A stretch of 15,024 bases of DNA, taken from positions 1 to 15,024 of the forward strand of contig JAWLGN010000124.1 in NCBI GenBank assembly GCA_041685075.1, written 5' to 3'. The notes under the pieces are model-generated. The model saw nothing but the letters and a program-made list of their open reading frames with translations, was not told where the DNA came from and did no database searches. Origin of the DNA: JAMCRM01 sp041685075 (GTDB lineage Bacteria > Acidobacteriota > Terriglobia > Bryobacterales > Bryobacteraceae). Position 1 is the stretch's first letter, and each line of letters starts with the position of its first letter. Below are positions 1-7,939 of the stretch, in pieces. A program made the translations under genes and the position numbers.

Positions 1-46
1 CGGGCCGCAAGGGTATCATGGGATCAGGCCGGGTGATGGGGCGCCC

Positions 47-59
47 GGAGCAAGGAAGG
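47..59 (+). promoter_or_regulatory. Ribosome binding site that fixes the kgd start
   Basis: A purine-rich GGAGCAAGGAAGG run ends nine bases before the ATG at 69. The two upstream in-frame ATGs (18 and 36) have no comparable site and would add residues with no family resemblance, so 69 is preferred. A TATCAT hexamer at 14-19 could be a -10 box, but its -35 would lie outside the window. Confidence 0.6.
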
Positions 60-68
60 CTTTCCGCG

Positions 69-3000
69 ATGGCTGTCGATTCCGATCCACAGATGAGTAT
101 CAATAGCTGGCTGGAAGAGGAACTGTATCAACAGTATCTGAACGACCGCAGCGCGGTGGACGAGAGCTGGAAGCGGCGCTTCGAGCAACTCGGCGACGGC
201 GGCCCTCCACGCACGTCCGCCGAACCGGTGGAACGCCGCGCCCCGGGGCCGCGGCCGCCGGCGCCCGCCCCGGCGCCGGAAGGGGAACGGGTGGCGCTGC
301 GCGGCGCCGCTGCCCGCATCGCCGAAAACATGGCCGCCAGCAGGGAGATTCCGCTGGCCACCTCCCAGCGCACCGTGGCGGTGAAGGTGATGGACGAAAA
401 CCGCCGCATCATCAACCAGCACCGCACGCTGGTCGGCAGGAGCAAGATCTCCTACACTCACCTGCTGGGCTGGGCCATCGTCAAGGCGCTGGAGCGCTTC
501 CCCAACCTGAACAACGCCTACGCGGAAAGCGATGGGCAGCCGGCGCGGCTGGTGCGCAAGCGCGTCAACCTGGGGATCGCGGTGGACGTGGCGGGCCGGG
601 ACGGCGCCCGCAACCTGCTGGTGCCCAACATCAAGGACGCCGGCGCCATGGACTTCCAGCGGTATCTGGCGGCCTTCGACGACATCGTCGAGCGGGCCCG
701 CACCGCCAGGCTGACGCCGGACGATTTCCAGGGCACCACCATCTCCCTCACCAACCCCGGAACGGTGGGCACCGTGGCGTCCAACCCGCGGCTGATGCCC
801 GGCCAGGGGGCCATTATCGCGGCCGGCGCCATTGATTATCCGGCCGAGTTTCACGGCTCGGCGCCGGATTTGCGCTCGGCCCTGGGCATCAGCAAGATCA
901 TGACCCTGACCTCGACCTACGACCACCGGGTCATCCAGGGCGCCGAGTCGGGGATGTTTCTGGGACGGCTGGAGGAACTGCTGGATGGCGCCGACGGGTT
1001 CTACGAGGAGATCTTCGAGAGCCTCCAGATGCCGCACCAGCCGGTGCGCTGGGAGGCCGACCGGCAGGCGGCGCTTCCCGCCCTGGGAGCGCACAGCCAG
1101 GAGATTGCCAAGCAGGCCGGGGTCATCCAGCTCATCAACATGTACCGCGTACGCGGGCACCTGATCGCGGACCTCGACCCCATAGGGCACGAACCCGCCT
1201 ACCATCCCGAGCTGGACCCGGTGACTTACGGCCTCACCATCTGGGACCTGGACCGCGAGTTCTTCACCGGCACCCTGGGGGAGGCCCTGGGCGGCGCCGG
1301 CGGGCCCAGGCAGTCCGCCACGCTCCGTGAGATTCTGGAGACGCTGCGGCGCACCTACTGCGGCAAGATCGGGTGCGAGTACATGAATATCCAGCACCCG
1401 GAGCAGAAGCGCTGGCTGCAACACTACATGGAGCCGCAGGCCAATAGCTGGCCGCTCGAAGACGAGGTGCGGGTGCGCATCCTGGAGAACCTGGTGCGCG
1501 CCGAGCAGTTCGAGCACTTCCTGCACGCGCGCTTCGTAGGGCAGAAGCGCTTCGCCCTGGAGGGCGGGGAGGCCGGGATCGCCATCCTGGACGAGTTGCT
1601 GGAGCGGGCCGCCGCCACCGGGGCGCACGAGGTGGTGATCGGGATGGCCCACCGCGGGCGGCTCAACGTGCTCAGCAACGTGGTGGAGAAGCCGCTGGTG
1701 CAGATCTTCTCGGAGTTCGAGGGCGACCAGGACCCGGCCAGCACCCAGGGATCCGGCGACGTGAAGTATCACCTGGGCGCCACGGGGGTGCGGCGATCCT
1801 CCCAGGGCCGGGAGATCCTGGTCTCGGTGGCGCCCAACCCGAGCCACCTGGAAGCCGTCGACCCGGTGGTGGAAGGCATCGTGCGTCCCAAGCAGGACCG
1901 CATCGGCGACACCGACCGCGCGCGCGTCATCCCGGTGCTGATCCACGGCGACGCGGCCTTTGCCGGGCAGGGCGTCGTGGCGGAGACCCTCAACCTCTCG
2001 CAACTGGACGGCTATTGGACCGGCGGCACCGTGCACCTGGTGATCAATAACCAGATCGGCTTCACCACCATGCCCGAAGAGGCGCGCTCGACGCCCTACC
2101 CCACCGACGTCGCGCGCGGCGTGCAGGCGCCCATCTTTCACGTCAACGGCGACGATCCGGAAGCCTGCATCCGGGTGGCCCAGATCGCCTTCGATTTCCG
2201 CCAGCAGTTCAAGAAGGACGTGGTCATCGACATGATCTGCTACCGGCGGCACGGTCACAACGAAGCCGACGACCCCAGTTACACGCAGCCGATCCTCTAC
2301 CGCAAGATCCGGGAGCATCCCTCGGTGGCGACCCTCTACGCCGAGCGACTGGTGCGGGAAGGCGTCATCGCGCCGGAGCAACCGGCCGAGATGCGCCGGC
2401 GCGAGGCGGCGCGGCTGGAGGAGGGCTTCCAGTCCGCCCAGCGGAAGGCCGAGCGTTTCGAGCCGCAGGAGTTGAGCGCGGTTCCCAAGGAAGAAATCGG
2501 CAGCTTCTGCCCGCGCACGGCGGTGAATCGCGGCACGCTGGAGCGCGTGGTGCGGGCCCTCACCACCCTGCCAGAAGACTTTCGCCTGCATCCCAAGCTG
2601 CGCGGCTTTCTGGAACGGCGGCGGAAGGCGCTCGAGACCGGCGGCCCCATCGATTGGGCCTTCGCCGAGGCGCTTGCCTGGGGGACCCTGGTGCTGGAGG
2701 GAACGCCCGTGCGGCTCAGCGGCCAGGACTCCTCGCGCGGCACCTTCACCCAGCGCCACCTGGTGCTTTCCGACTACGAGAGCGGCGCGGAGTACACGCC
2801 CCTGCAACACATCTCGCCGGACCAGGCGCGCTTTGAAGTCTTCGACAGCAGCTTGAGCGAGTACGCCGTACTGGGCTTCGAATTCGGCTACAGCGTGGCC
2901 GACCCGCTCACCCTGGTGATGTGGGAGGCGCAGTTCGGCGATTTCGCCAACGGCGCCCAAGTCATGATCGACAACTTCATCGTGGCGGCCGAGCAGAAGT

Positions 3001-3740
3001 GGGGCCAGCCCAGCGGGCTGGTGCTGCTGCTCCCCCACGGCTATGAAGGGCAGGGGCCGGAGCACTCCAGCGCGCGCATCGAGCGCTTCCTGATTCTTTG
3101 CGCGGAGAACAACATGCAGGTGGCCAACTGCACCACGCCGGCGCAGTACTTCCACCTGCTGCGCCGCCAGATGTACGGCGGCAGCGACCGGCGCGGCACG
3201 CGCAAGCCCCTGGTGATCTTCACCCCCAAGAGCCTGCTGCGGCATCCGCGCGTGGTCTCGACCTTCGACGAGCTGACCGCGGGCGGCTTCCGCGAGGTGC
3301 TGGACGATCCCGAGCGCCAGCCCGCCGAAGCCGGGCGCGTGATTCTGTGCTCCGGCAAAATCTACTACGACCTGCTGGCGGCCCGCGAGCAGCAGAAGGC
3401 CGGGCACGTGGCCATCCTCCGGGTGGAGCAGCTCTACCCGTTCCCGGAAGAAGAGATTCGCGACGCGCTGCTGCGCTACCCGGTCACCGCCGAACTGGTG
3501 TGGGTGCAGGAGGAGCCGCGCAACATGGGAGCGTGGCGCTTCATGGCGGAGCGCGTCCAGCCGCTGGCCGAGGCCACCGGCCGGGAGCTGGCCTACGTGG
3601 GCCGGCCCGACAGCGCCAGCCCCGCCACGGGACTGGGGCGCCGGCACCAGCAGGAGCAGGCCGAAATCCTGCGGGACGCCCTGGGCGAGGCGCCGGTCGC
3701 CCGCACGCGCACGGTGCGGCTGGTGGCGCGGCGGAAATAA
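69..3740 (+). CDS. kgd: Kgd-type multifunctional 2-oxoglutarate dehydrogenase/decarboxylase (E2-like + E1 fusion)
   Basis: This is the thiamine-diphosphate enzyme that decarboxylates 2-oxoglutarate in the TCA cycle, of the type called Kgd or multifunctional 2-oxoglutarate metabolism enzyme in mycobacteria. From the ATG at 69 it has 1223 residues, close to the roughly 1230 usual for Kgd. Order: an N-terminal E1o-like helix (about 9-45, WLEEELYQQYLND), a Pro/Ala linker (about 46-72), an E2 acyltransferase core (about 75-330), then E1 (about 335-1215). The E2 core ends in YDHRVIQGAESG (284-295), with His286, and has the Kgd-typical Gln where ordinary E2 has Asp. No lipoyl domain is visible, so a separate lipoylated partner must be encoded elsewhere. 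E1 motifs are AHRGRLNVLSN (His528), HGDAAFAGQG (626 on, ThDP/Mg2+), INNQIGFTT and YRRHGHNEADDP (725 on). It is convergent with the amidase gene, 12 bp away, with no hairpin between them. The family is certain. Whether it acts mainly as dehydrogenase, decarboxylase or carboligase cannot be read from sequence. Confidence 0.93.
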   Translation: MAVDSDPQMSINSWLEEELYQQYLNDRSAVDESWKRRFEQLGDGGPPRTSAEPVERRAPGPRPPAPAPAPEGERVALRGAAARIAENMAASREIPLATSQRTVAVKVMDENRRIINQHRTLVGRSKISYTHLLGWAIVKALERFPNLNNAYAESDGQPARLVRKRVNLGIAVDVAGRDGARNLLVPNIKDAGAMDFQRYLAAFDDIVERARTARLTPDDFQGTTISLTNPGTVGTVASNPRLMPGQGAIIAAGAIDYPAEFHGSAPDLRSALGISKIMTLTSTYDHRVIQGAESGMFLGRLEELLDGADGFYEEIFESLQMPHQPVRWEADRQAALPALGAHSQEIAKQAGVIQLINMYRVRGHLIADLDPIGHEPAYHPELDPVTYGLTIWDLDREFFTGTLGEALGGAGGPRQSATLREILETLRRTYCGKIGCEYMNIQHPEQKRWLQHYMEPQANSWPLEDEVRVRILENLVRAEQFEHFLHARFVGQKRFALEGGEAGIAILDELLERAAATGAHEVVIGMAHRGRLNVLSNVVEKPLVQIFSEFEGDQDPASTQGSGDVKYHLGATGVRRSSQGREILVSVAPNPSHLEAVDPVVEGIVRPKQDRIGDTDRARVIPVLIHGDAAFAGQGVVAETLNLSQLDGYWTGGTVHLVINNQIGFTTMPEEARSTPYPTDVARGVQAPIFHVNGDDPEACIRVAQIAFDFRQQFKKDVVIDMICYRRHGHNEADDPSYTQPILYRKIREHPSVATLYAERLVREGVIAPEQPAEMRRREAARLEEGFQSAQRKAERFEPQELSAVPKEEIGSFCPRTAVNRGTLERVVRALTTLPEDFRLHPKLRGFLERRRKALETGGPIDWAFAEALAWGTLVLEGTPVRLSGQDSSRGTFTQRHLVLSDYESGAEYTPLQHISPDQARFEVFDSSLSEYAVLGFEFGYSVADPLTLVMWEAQFGDFANGAQVMIDNFIVAAEQKWGQPSGLVLLLPHGYEGQGPEHSSARIERFLILCAENNMQVANCTTPAQYFHLLRRQMYGGSDRRGTRKPLVIFTPKSLLRHPRVVSTFDELTAGGFREVLDDPERQPAEAGRVILCSGKIYYDLLAAREQQKAGHVAILRVEQLYPFPEEEIRDALLRYPVTAELVWVQEEPRNMGAWRFMAERVQPLAEATGRELAYVGRPDSASPATGLGRRHQQEQAEILRDALGEAPVARTRTVRLVARRK

Positions 3741-3752
3741 GGACGGCCGGAT

Positions 3753-5048
3753 CTACTCGACTTTGCCGGCCTCCGCCACCTGGAAGTGGCTGAGGCTCTG
3801 GGCGTAGCGGGAAATGCCGCGCAGCAGGGCTTCGGCCACGCGCTGGCGGTGCTCGGGGCGTTTCAGCAGGTTCTCCTCCCGGAAGTTGCTCAAGAACCCG
3901 ATTTCCGCCAGTACGGAGGGCATCTGGGCGCCGATGAGGACGATGAACGGCGCGGCCTTCACGCCGCGGTTGCGGCTGGCCCGGTTGTACTTCACGGTGG
4001 CGCTGTGGAGGGAGGCCTGCACGCGTTTGGCGAGTTCCCGGGATTCGTCGATCTTGTCCTGGCGGGCAATCTTCTGTAACAGGCTCTGTAACTCCGAGAT
4101 ATTCTTCTCGGAGCTGGCGTTCTCGCGGGCCGCCACGTCCAGGGCGTCGCGGGAATCGGTGAAGTTCAGGTAGAAAGTCTCGACGCCGGCGATGCCGGCC
4201 GAACGCGAGGAGTTGGCGTGCAGGGAGATGAACAGGTCCGCCTTCTTCTCGTTGGCCAGGGCGGTGCGGGCCTCGAGGGGCACGTAGGTGTCGTCGGTGC
4301 GGGTATAGATGACCTCGCAGCCGATTTCCTGTTCGAGCAGGCGGCCCAGGCGCTGGGCGATGTCCAGCACCAGGTCCTTCTCCACCAGCCCGCGGGATCC
4401 CACGGTGCCCTGGTCGTGGCCGCCGTGGCCGGGGTCGAGGGCGATGCGCTGGAGCTTGAGACCCAGGGCCCGGATGAGCGAACTCTTGCCGTCGCTGGTG
4501 CGGGTGGCCGCGGTGGCGGCGGGCGGCGGCGCGGCCGGCCTGGCGGCGGGCGCCGGGGCGGCGGTTGGCTCGGGCGCAGGCGGGGCGGCGGAGCCTGGTG
4601 CGGGCACCGCCGGAGCGGGGGATGTTGGAGCCGTGGCGGGCTGCGGCGCAGCCGGGCGCAGTTCCACTACCAGCCGGCTGGGGTTGCTTAGCTTGGTGGC
4701 GCTGAACTCCACCGGCGAGGCCAAATCCAGAACCACCCGGGTCACGCCGGGCAGCGTCTCGGCTGCGCGCACGCGGGCGACGAACCGGTCCCCTACTTCC
4801 GTGGAGAAGGTGCGGCGGCCGTCGAAGGAGGGCCGCGCGCGGAAGATATCGAAAAAGATCCGGTCCGGGTTGGGCAGCCGGTCGGCGTGGAAGTCGAAAT
4901 CTCCCGAAACCTGGATCACCACGCGCGTGACGCCTTCAAGCGACCAGGTGCGCACGGCGTTCACCCGCAACGACTGACACCAAGCCGGCTGCAGGAACGC
5001 CGTCCCCGCGGCGGCGACGGCGACAGCGGCGATGAGGGTGGCACGCAT
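3753..5048 (-). CDS. Secreted AMIN-domain N-acetylmuramoyl-L-alanine amidase (AmiC-like)
   Basis: This zinc amidase cuts the bond between N-acetylmuramic acid and L-alanine in peptidoglycan, in the periplasm, typically at division or during wall turnover. It has 431 residues. A signal peptide (about 1-25, cleavage near AWCQ) is followed by an AMIN domain (about 27-131, a peptidoglycan or septal targeting module), a 60-residue Ala/Pro linker (about 132-185) and an Amidase_3 domain (about 198-418). Zinc ligands are His208 in DPGHGG, Glu223 in LVEKD and His277 in SLHAN. The catalytic Glu382 lies in AEIGFLSN. All expected catalytic residues are present. The gene starts 4 nt after the transglycosylase stop and has no clear Shine-Dalgarno of its own, so translational coupling is likely. 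AmiB and AmiC both have this architecture, so no symbol is given. Confidence 0.95.
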   Translation of the reverse strand: MRATLIAAVAVAAAGTAFLQPAWCQSLRVNAVRTWSLEGVTRVVIQVSGDFDFHADRLPNPDRIFFDIFRARPSFDGRRTFSTEVGDRFVARVRAAETLPGVTRVVLDLASPVEFSATKLSNPSRLVVELRPAAPQPATAPTSPAPAVPAPGSAAPPAPEPTAAPAPAARPAAPPPAATAATRTSDGKSSLIRALGLKLQRIALDPGHGGHDQGTVGSRGLVEKDLVLDIAQRLGRLLEQEIGCEVIYTRTDDTYVPLEARTALANEKKADLFISLHANSSRSAGIAGVETFYLNFTDSRDALDVAARENASSEKNISELQSLLQKIARQDKIDESRELAKRVQASLHSATVKYNRASRNRGVKAAPFIVLIGAQMPSVLAEIGFLSNFREENLLKRPEHRQRVAEALLRGISRYAQSLSHFQVAEAGKVE

Positions 5049-5052
5049 GCCG

Positions 5053-5757
5053 TTAGCGCGAGACGTACCGGACCCGCCCGTCAGGGCCCACCACTTCGTA
5101 GATTTTGTTGTAGCGCTCGCCCTCTGCCTCCCCGGACTCGTGCCGCGGGGCGACGGCGGCGCTCTCCAGTCCGGCCTTGCGTCGCGACTCCTCGAGCGCG
5201 CGCTTCACCTTGACCAGGTACTCCTGCGTCTCGGCGTACGGGGGCACGCCGCCGTAGCGGGCCACCGCGCCCTCCCCGGCGTTATAGGCCGCCAGGGCCA
5301 GCGGATAATCGCCATACAGATCCAGCAGGTAGCGCAGGTAGCGCGCGCCGCCACGCAGATTCTCGACGGGGTCGAAGACGTCCTTCACCCCGAAGCGCTT
5401 CGCCGTGGCCGGGATCAACTGCATCAGTCCCAGGGCGCCCTTGGGTGAGACCGCGTACGGGTCGTAGTTGCTCTCCACCTTGATGATGGAATGCATCAAC
5501 TGCACGGGCAGGGCATGCTCGTAGGCGATGCGTTCCACGGTCTGGTTGAAGGAGGCGGGGAGCGGCGCCGTTTTACCAGCGCGAGCCCGGGGGCGTGCGG
5601 CGGGCGGGGTCACCACCACCTTGCGCACGAGCCGGCCGGTACGGGGATCGGACCGGACCACGGTGGCGACCTTACCGGCAGGCGCGACCGCGGTGCCCCC
5701 CTGAAGCGCCGCGGCGGCGGTAATCGCCGCGATCGCCAGATGGAAACATTTCCCCAT
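5053..5757 (-). CDS. Secreted SLT-type lytic transglycosylase
   Basis: It cleaves the MurNAc-GlcNAc glycosidic bond of peptidoglycan with formation of a 1,6-anhydro end. With the ATG at 5757 it has 234 residues: a signal peptide (1-25), a basic Pro/Arg linker (about 45-62) and a family 1 SLT domain (about 70-185). The catalytic Glu95 lies in IIKVESNYDP, followed by SPKGALGLMQLIP (104-116) and the AAYNAGEGAV block (156-165). The tail IYEVVGPDGRVRYVSR resembles the short DUF4124-like beta motif seen in related enzymes. An earlier ATG at 5778 (MEPYYTK) overlaps the best -10 box, so it would not be transcribed from that promoter. The later ATG also begins directly with a signal peptide. It leads a two-gene unit with the amidase. 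Confidence 0.93.
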   Translation of the reverse strand: MGKCFHLAIAAITAAAALQGGTAVAPAGKVATVVRSDPRTGRLVRKVVVTPPAARPRARAGKTAPLPASFNQTVERIAYEHALPVQLMHSIIKVESNYDPYAVSPKGALGLMQLIPATAKRFGVKDVFDPVENLRGGARYLRYLLDLYGDYPLALAAYNAGEGAVARYGGVPPYAETQEYLVKVKRALEESRRKAGLESAAVAPRHESGEAEGERYNKIYEVVGPDGRVRYVSR

Positions 5758-5776
5758 CTTCGTGTAGTACGGCTCC

Positions 5777-5805
5777 ATTATACGACAGCTAACGCGGCGC
5801 ACCAA
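5777..5805 (-). promoter_or_regulatory. Predicted sigma70-like promoter for the transglycosylase-amidase unit
   Basis: On the minus strand, TTGGTG (5805-5800) is followed after 17 bases by a perfect TATAAT (5782-5777). The expected transcript start is near 5770, leaving about 13 nt before the ATG at 5757. The -35 box abuts the -35-like hexamer of the divergent mobA promoter. This is seen in sequence and inferred by consensus only. Confidence 0.6.
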
Positions 5806-5838
5806 TGACGAAATCAGCCCTAATGTTATCATTTTTGC
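5805..5838 (+). promoter_or_regulatory. Predicted promoter giving a leaderless mobA transcript
   Basis: ATGACG (5805-5810, four of six consensus bases) is followed after 16 bases by TATCAT (5827-5832, five of six). Six bases separate the -10 from the GTG at 5839, so the expected transcription start falls on the start codon. No Shine-Dalgarno sequence is present (ATTTTTGC precedes the GTG), which fits leaderless translation. Confidence 0.45.
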
Positions 5839-6438
5839 GTGTCTGGCGATCCCGTAGAGGCCCGCGCAGGATTCGTGCTGGTGGGCGGCCGCAGCCGGCG
5901 CATGGGCCGCGATAAAGCGCTGCTCCCCTACCGCGGCGGCGTGCTGGCCGAATACGTGGCCGGCGAGGTGGCGCGGGCCGCCGGCTGGGCGGCGCTGGTG
6001 GGCGATCGGGCGCTCTACGGCGGGCTGGGATATCCGGTCATCCGCGACCTGGCCCCCGGCGCGGGGCCGCTGGGCGGAATCTGCTCGGCCCTGCGCAGCT
6101 CCACCGCCCGGTGGAACCTGATGGTGGCCTGCGATATGCCGAACGTCACGGCGGCCTTCCTGGCGGAGCTGCTCGAGGCGGCCGAAGGCGGCGGCGCGGA
6201 CTGCCTGCTGCCCGCCGGATCGAGCGGCCGGCCCGAACCGCTCTGCGCGGTCTACCAGGCGCGTTGCCTCCCGGTGCTGGCGGAGGCCTTCGCCGGCGGC
6301 GTCCGCAGCATTACCCGGGCGCTGGCGGGGGCCGGCGTACGCATCCTGCCGGTTGGCGACGACACCCTCCTGGCCAACTGCAATACTCCCGGGCAGTGGA
6401 TCCCGCATGGGGATAAGACGCGGGGCGAGCGCGTTTAG
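5839..6438 (+). CDS. mobA: Molybdenum cofactor guanylyltransferase MobA
   Basis: It transfers GMP from GTP to molybdopterin-molybdate, making the guanine dinucleotide form of the cofactor used by DMSO-reductase-family enzymes; it is cytoplasmic. It has 199 residues, typical of the family. The nucleotide-binding signature LVGGRSRRMGRDK is at 14-26, GAGPLGGI at 75-82 and VACDMP at 96-101, where Asp99 is a metal ligand. RPEPLCAVY (131-139) and CNTP (181-184) follow. The GTG start at 5839 is chosen because the signature begins only ten residues later and no ATG lies upstream in frame close by. No other cofactor genes are nearby. A related nucleotidyltransferase (MocA-like) is less likely given the PEPLCAVY block. 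Confidence 0.9.
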   Translation: MSGDPVEARAGFVLVGGRSRRMGRDKALLPYRGGVLAEYVAGEVARAAGWAALVGDRALYGGLGYPVIRDLAPGAGPLGGICSALRSSTARWNLMVACDMPNVTAAFLAELLEAAEGGGADCLLPAGSSGRPEPLCAVYQARCLPVLAEAFAGGVRSITRALAGAGVRILPVGDDTLLANCNTPGQWIPHGDKTRGERV

Positions 6439-6452
6439 CCGGAACCGATTGC

Positions 6453-6467
6453 AGCCGCCGTGCGGCT
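6453..6467 (+). terminator. Weak hairpin after mobA
   Basis: AGCCGC and GCGGCT form a perfect 6-bp stem with a 3-base loop, followed by only TTGG. It sits in the 46-bp gap between mobA and the acetyltransferase gene. The short U-tract makes it a poor intrinsic terminator; it may only attenuate transcription or be incidental. Confidence 0.25.
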
Positions 6468-6484
6468 TTGGCATGCTATGGGGC

Positions 6485-7024
6485 ATGTTTCCCCGCGCCA
6501 TCGGAGACGGCATCGAGCTGCGGCCGCTCGAGGAGTGTCATGCCGAGGCGCTCTACCGGCTGGTGGAGCGCAACCGGGCGCGGCTGAGGATCTGGCTGCC
6601 CTGGGTGGACACGACCCGCGCCGCCGCCGACTGCCTCGAGTTCATCCGGACGGCCCGGGCGCAGCGCGCCGCGGGGGAGGCCCTGCACCTGGGTATCTGG
6701 GCCGGCGGGCAACTGGCGGGGGGCACCGGATACCGCGCCATCGACCGCGCCAACCGCAGCGCCTCCATAGGTTACTGGCTGGACGGCGAGGCCGAGGGCC
6801 GCGGCATCGTCACCCGCTCGACGGCGGCGCTCACCGATCACCTCATCCGGGAGATGGCGGTGCACCGCGTGGAGATCCGCTGCGCGGTGGGCAATACCCG
6901 GAGCTGCGCCGTCCCGGCGCGGCTGGGCTTTACCCGGGAAGGCGTTCTGCGCCAGGCCGAGTGGGTGAACGACCGCTTCCAAGACCTGGTGGTCTGGAGC
7001 ATGCTGGCGCACGAATGGAAGTGA
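6485..7024 (+). CDS. GNAT family N-acetyltransferase (RimJ/RimL type)
   Basis: This is an acetyl-CoA-dependent N-acetyltransferase of the group that includes RimJ, RimL and small-molecule acetyltransferases. From the ATG at 6485 it has 179 residues, the usual length. The acetyl-CoA pyrophosphate loop is in IGYWLDGEAEGRGIVTRS (95-112). The C-terminal motif VGNTRSCAVPARLGFTREG (135-153) corresponds to the family NxxSxxVxxxLGF block. The start at 6485 puts IELRPLEECHAEALYRLV at the expected N-terminus; ATG 6473 is an alternative. The substrate cannot be predicted. It lies 46 bp after mobA and converges on the desaturase gene, 13 bp away. Confidence 0.88.
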   Translation: MFPRAIGDGIELRPLEECHAEALYRLVERNRARLRIWLPWVDTTRAAADCLEFIRTARAQRAAGEALHLGIWAGGQLAGGTGYRAIDRANRSASIGYWLDGEAEGRGIVTRSTAALTDHLIREMAVHRVEIRCAVGNTRSCAVPARLGFTREGVLRQAEWVNDRFQDLVVWSMLAHEWK

Positions 7025-7037
7025 CGCCGCCCGGATT

Positions 7038-7757
7038 TCAGGCCGCGCGCGCCATCGGCAGCCGCTTCACCTTTGCGAGTCCGAGCCGCTCCAGTAGACG
7101 GATGAACGGCCACGCGGGGTCGAACTCGTCCCGCCGGACGGCCAGGTGCGCCGCCGTGGGGTACTCGTGGTGGTTGTTGTGCAGGCCTTCGCCCGCCGTG
7201 ATCATCGCCAGCCAGCGCAGGTTGGTGGCCTGGTTATCGAAGTTGCGATAGCCGACCATGTGGCCGACGCTGTTGATGGCCGAGTTCAGCAGGATGTAGA
7301 CCACTGCCTGGAGAAAATAGGCGGCGGTCCCCCACGCTGGGCCGAACATCAGGATGAAGATCGCGAGGCCGCCCAGAAAGGCGTATTCCATGAAGGGCAG
7401 GCGGTCGAGCAGATCGTCCTTCCAGTCCGGTGTATACTTCCGGACCACCGCGGGATTCTTGGCCTCCCGGCGGTAGAAGAAGAAGTTGCCGAACAGGACG
7501 GTCCAGAGGCCGCGCAACACGGGGCTGTGGGGGTCGCCCTCTTTATCCGAAAAATGGTGGTGCTTGCGGTGCACGGCCGCCCATTCGCGCGGCACGATAC
7601 CGGTAAACAGGCTCAGTTCCAGGTGCATCAGGAAGCCGGCCAGGGGATGCAGGTCGATACCACGGTGCGTCTTGGCACGGTGGAGGTAAACGGTGGTAAA
7701 CAGCACGGACGTTTGGAGGATTGCCAGCGTGACAATCCCCATCCACAACAAACTCAT
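7038..7757 (-). CDS. Membrane fatty acid desaturase (acyl-lipid/acyl-CoA delta-9 type)
   Basis: It is a di-iron membrane enzyme that introduces a cis double bond into acyl chains, adjusting membrane fluidity. The histidine clusters of the family are all visible: HRAKTH (26-31), HRKHHH (63-68), NSVGH (162-166) and HNNHH (193-197). Hydrophobic spans lie at about 4-23, 38-55, 84-95, 124-140 and 143-160. At 239 residues it is shorter than most delta-9 desaturases, mainly because only one hydrophobic span precedes the first His box. A GGAG site (7767-7764) six bases before the ATG supports this start. The gene stands alone, divergent from the FAH gene. Substrate form (CoA, ACP or lipid) is not determined. 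Confidence 0.9.
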   Translation of the reverse strand: MSLLWMGIVTLAILQTSVLFTTVYLHRAKTHRGIDLHPLAGFLMHLELSLFTGIVPREWAAVHRKHHHFSDKEGDPHSPVLRGLWTVLFGNFFFYRREAKNPAVVRKYTPDWKDDLLDRLPFMEYAFLGGLAIFILMFGPAWGTAAYFLQAVVYILLNSAINSVGHMVGYRNFDNQATNLRWLAMITAGEGLHNNHHEYPTAAHLAVRRDEFDPAWPFIRLLERLGLAKVKRLPMARAA

Positions 7758-7829
7758 CAGTTTCTCCGAGTGCAGGAATCGAGCCTGGACAAGCGCGAAG
7801 AGCTTCGGGCCAGACCAGCCGTTAGTTCG

Positions 7830-7860
7830 ATGATAACAGCTTCATGCGGCTATCGGTCAC
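7830..7860 (-). promoter_or_regulatory. Possible promoter of the desaturase gene
   Basis: On the minus strand GTGACC (7860-7855) and TATCAT (7835-7830) are separated by 19 bases, longer than ideal. The expected start near 7823 would give a leader of about 65 nt, unlike the short leaders predicted elsewhere in the window. The rest of the 7758-7939 gap shows no gene, tRNA or convincing terminator. Confidence 0.3.
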
Positions 7861-7939
7861 CTGAATGCTCCTATCGAATCGCCGGCTGTAGTAGACCCGC
7901 GCACCTCATTCACAGCACAATGAAAACAAAGGGAACTGC

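Noticed and set aside
24..3647. A minus-strand open frame of 1207 codons opposite almost all of kgd
   Set aside because: Its codons line up exactly with the sense codons, so it stays open simply because kgd avoids TTA, CTA and TCA, as expected at high GC. The translation shows no domain and has a His/Gly/Arg-rich composition typical of shadows.
4495..4650. GC-rich repeat-like tract inside the amidase gene
   Set aside because: It encodes the Ala/Pro linker between the AMIN and catalytic domains. The repetition is codon-level low complexity, with no direct repeat units or spacers.
5758..6513. N-terminal extension of the transglycosylase to an ATG at 6513
   Set aside because: It lies antisense to mobA and the start of the GNAT gene, is low complexity, and would place a signal peptide about 250 residues into the protein.
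7796..7807. CGAAG-AG-CTTCG inverted repeat upstream of the desaturase
   Set aside because: The stem is only 5 bp with a 2-base loop and has no T-run, so it is too short for a terminator and not distinctive as an operator.
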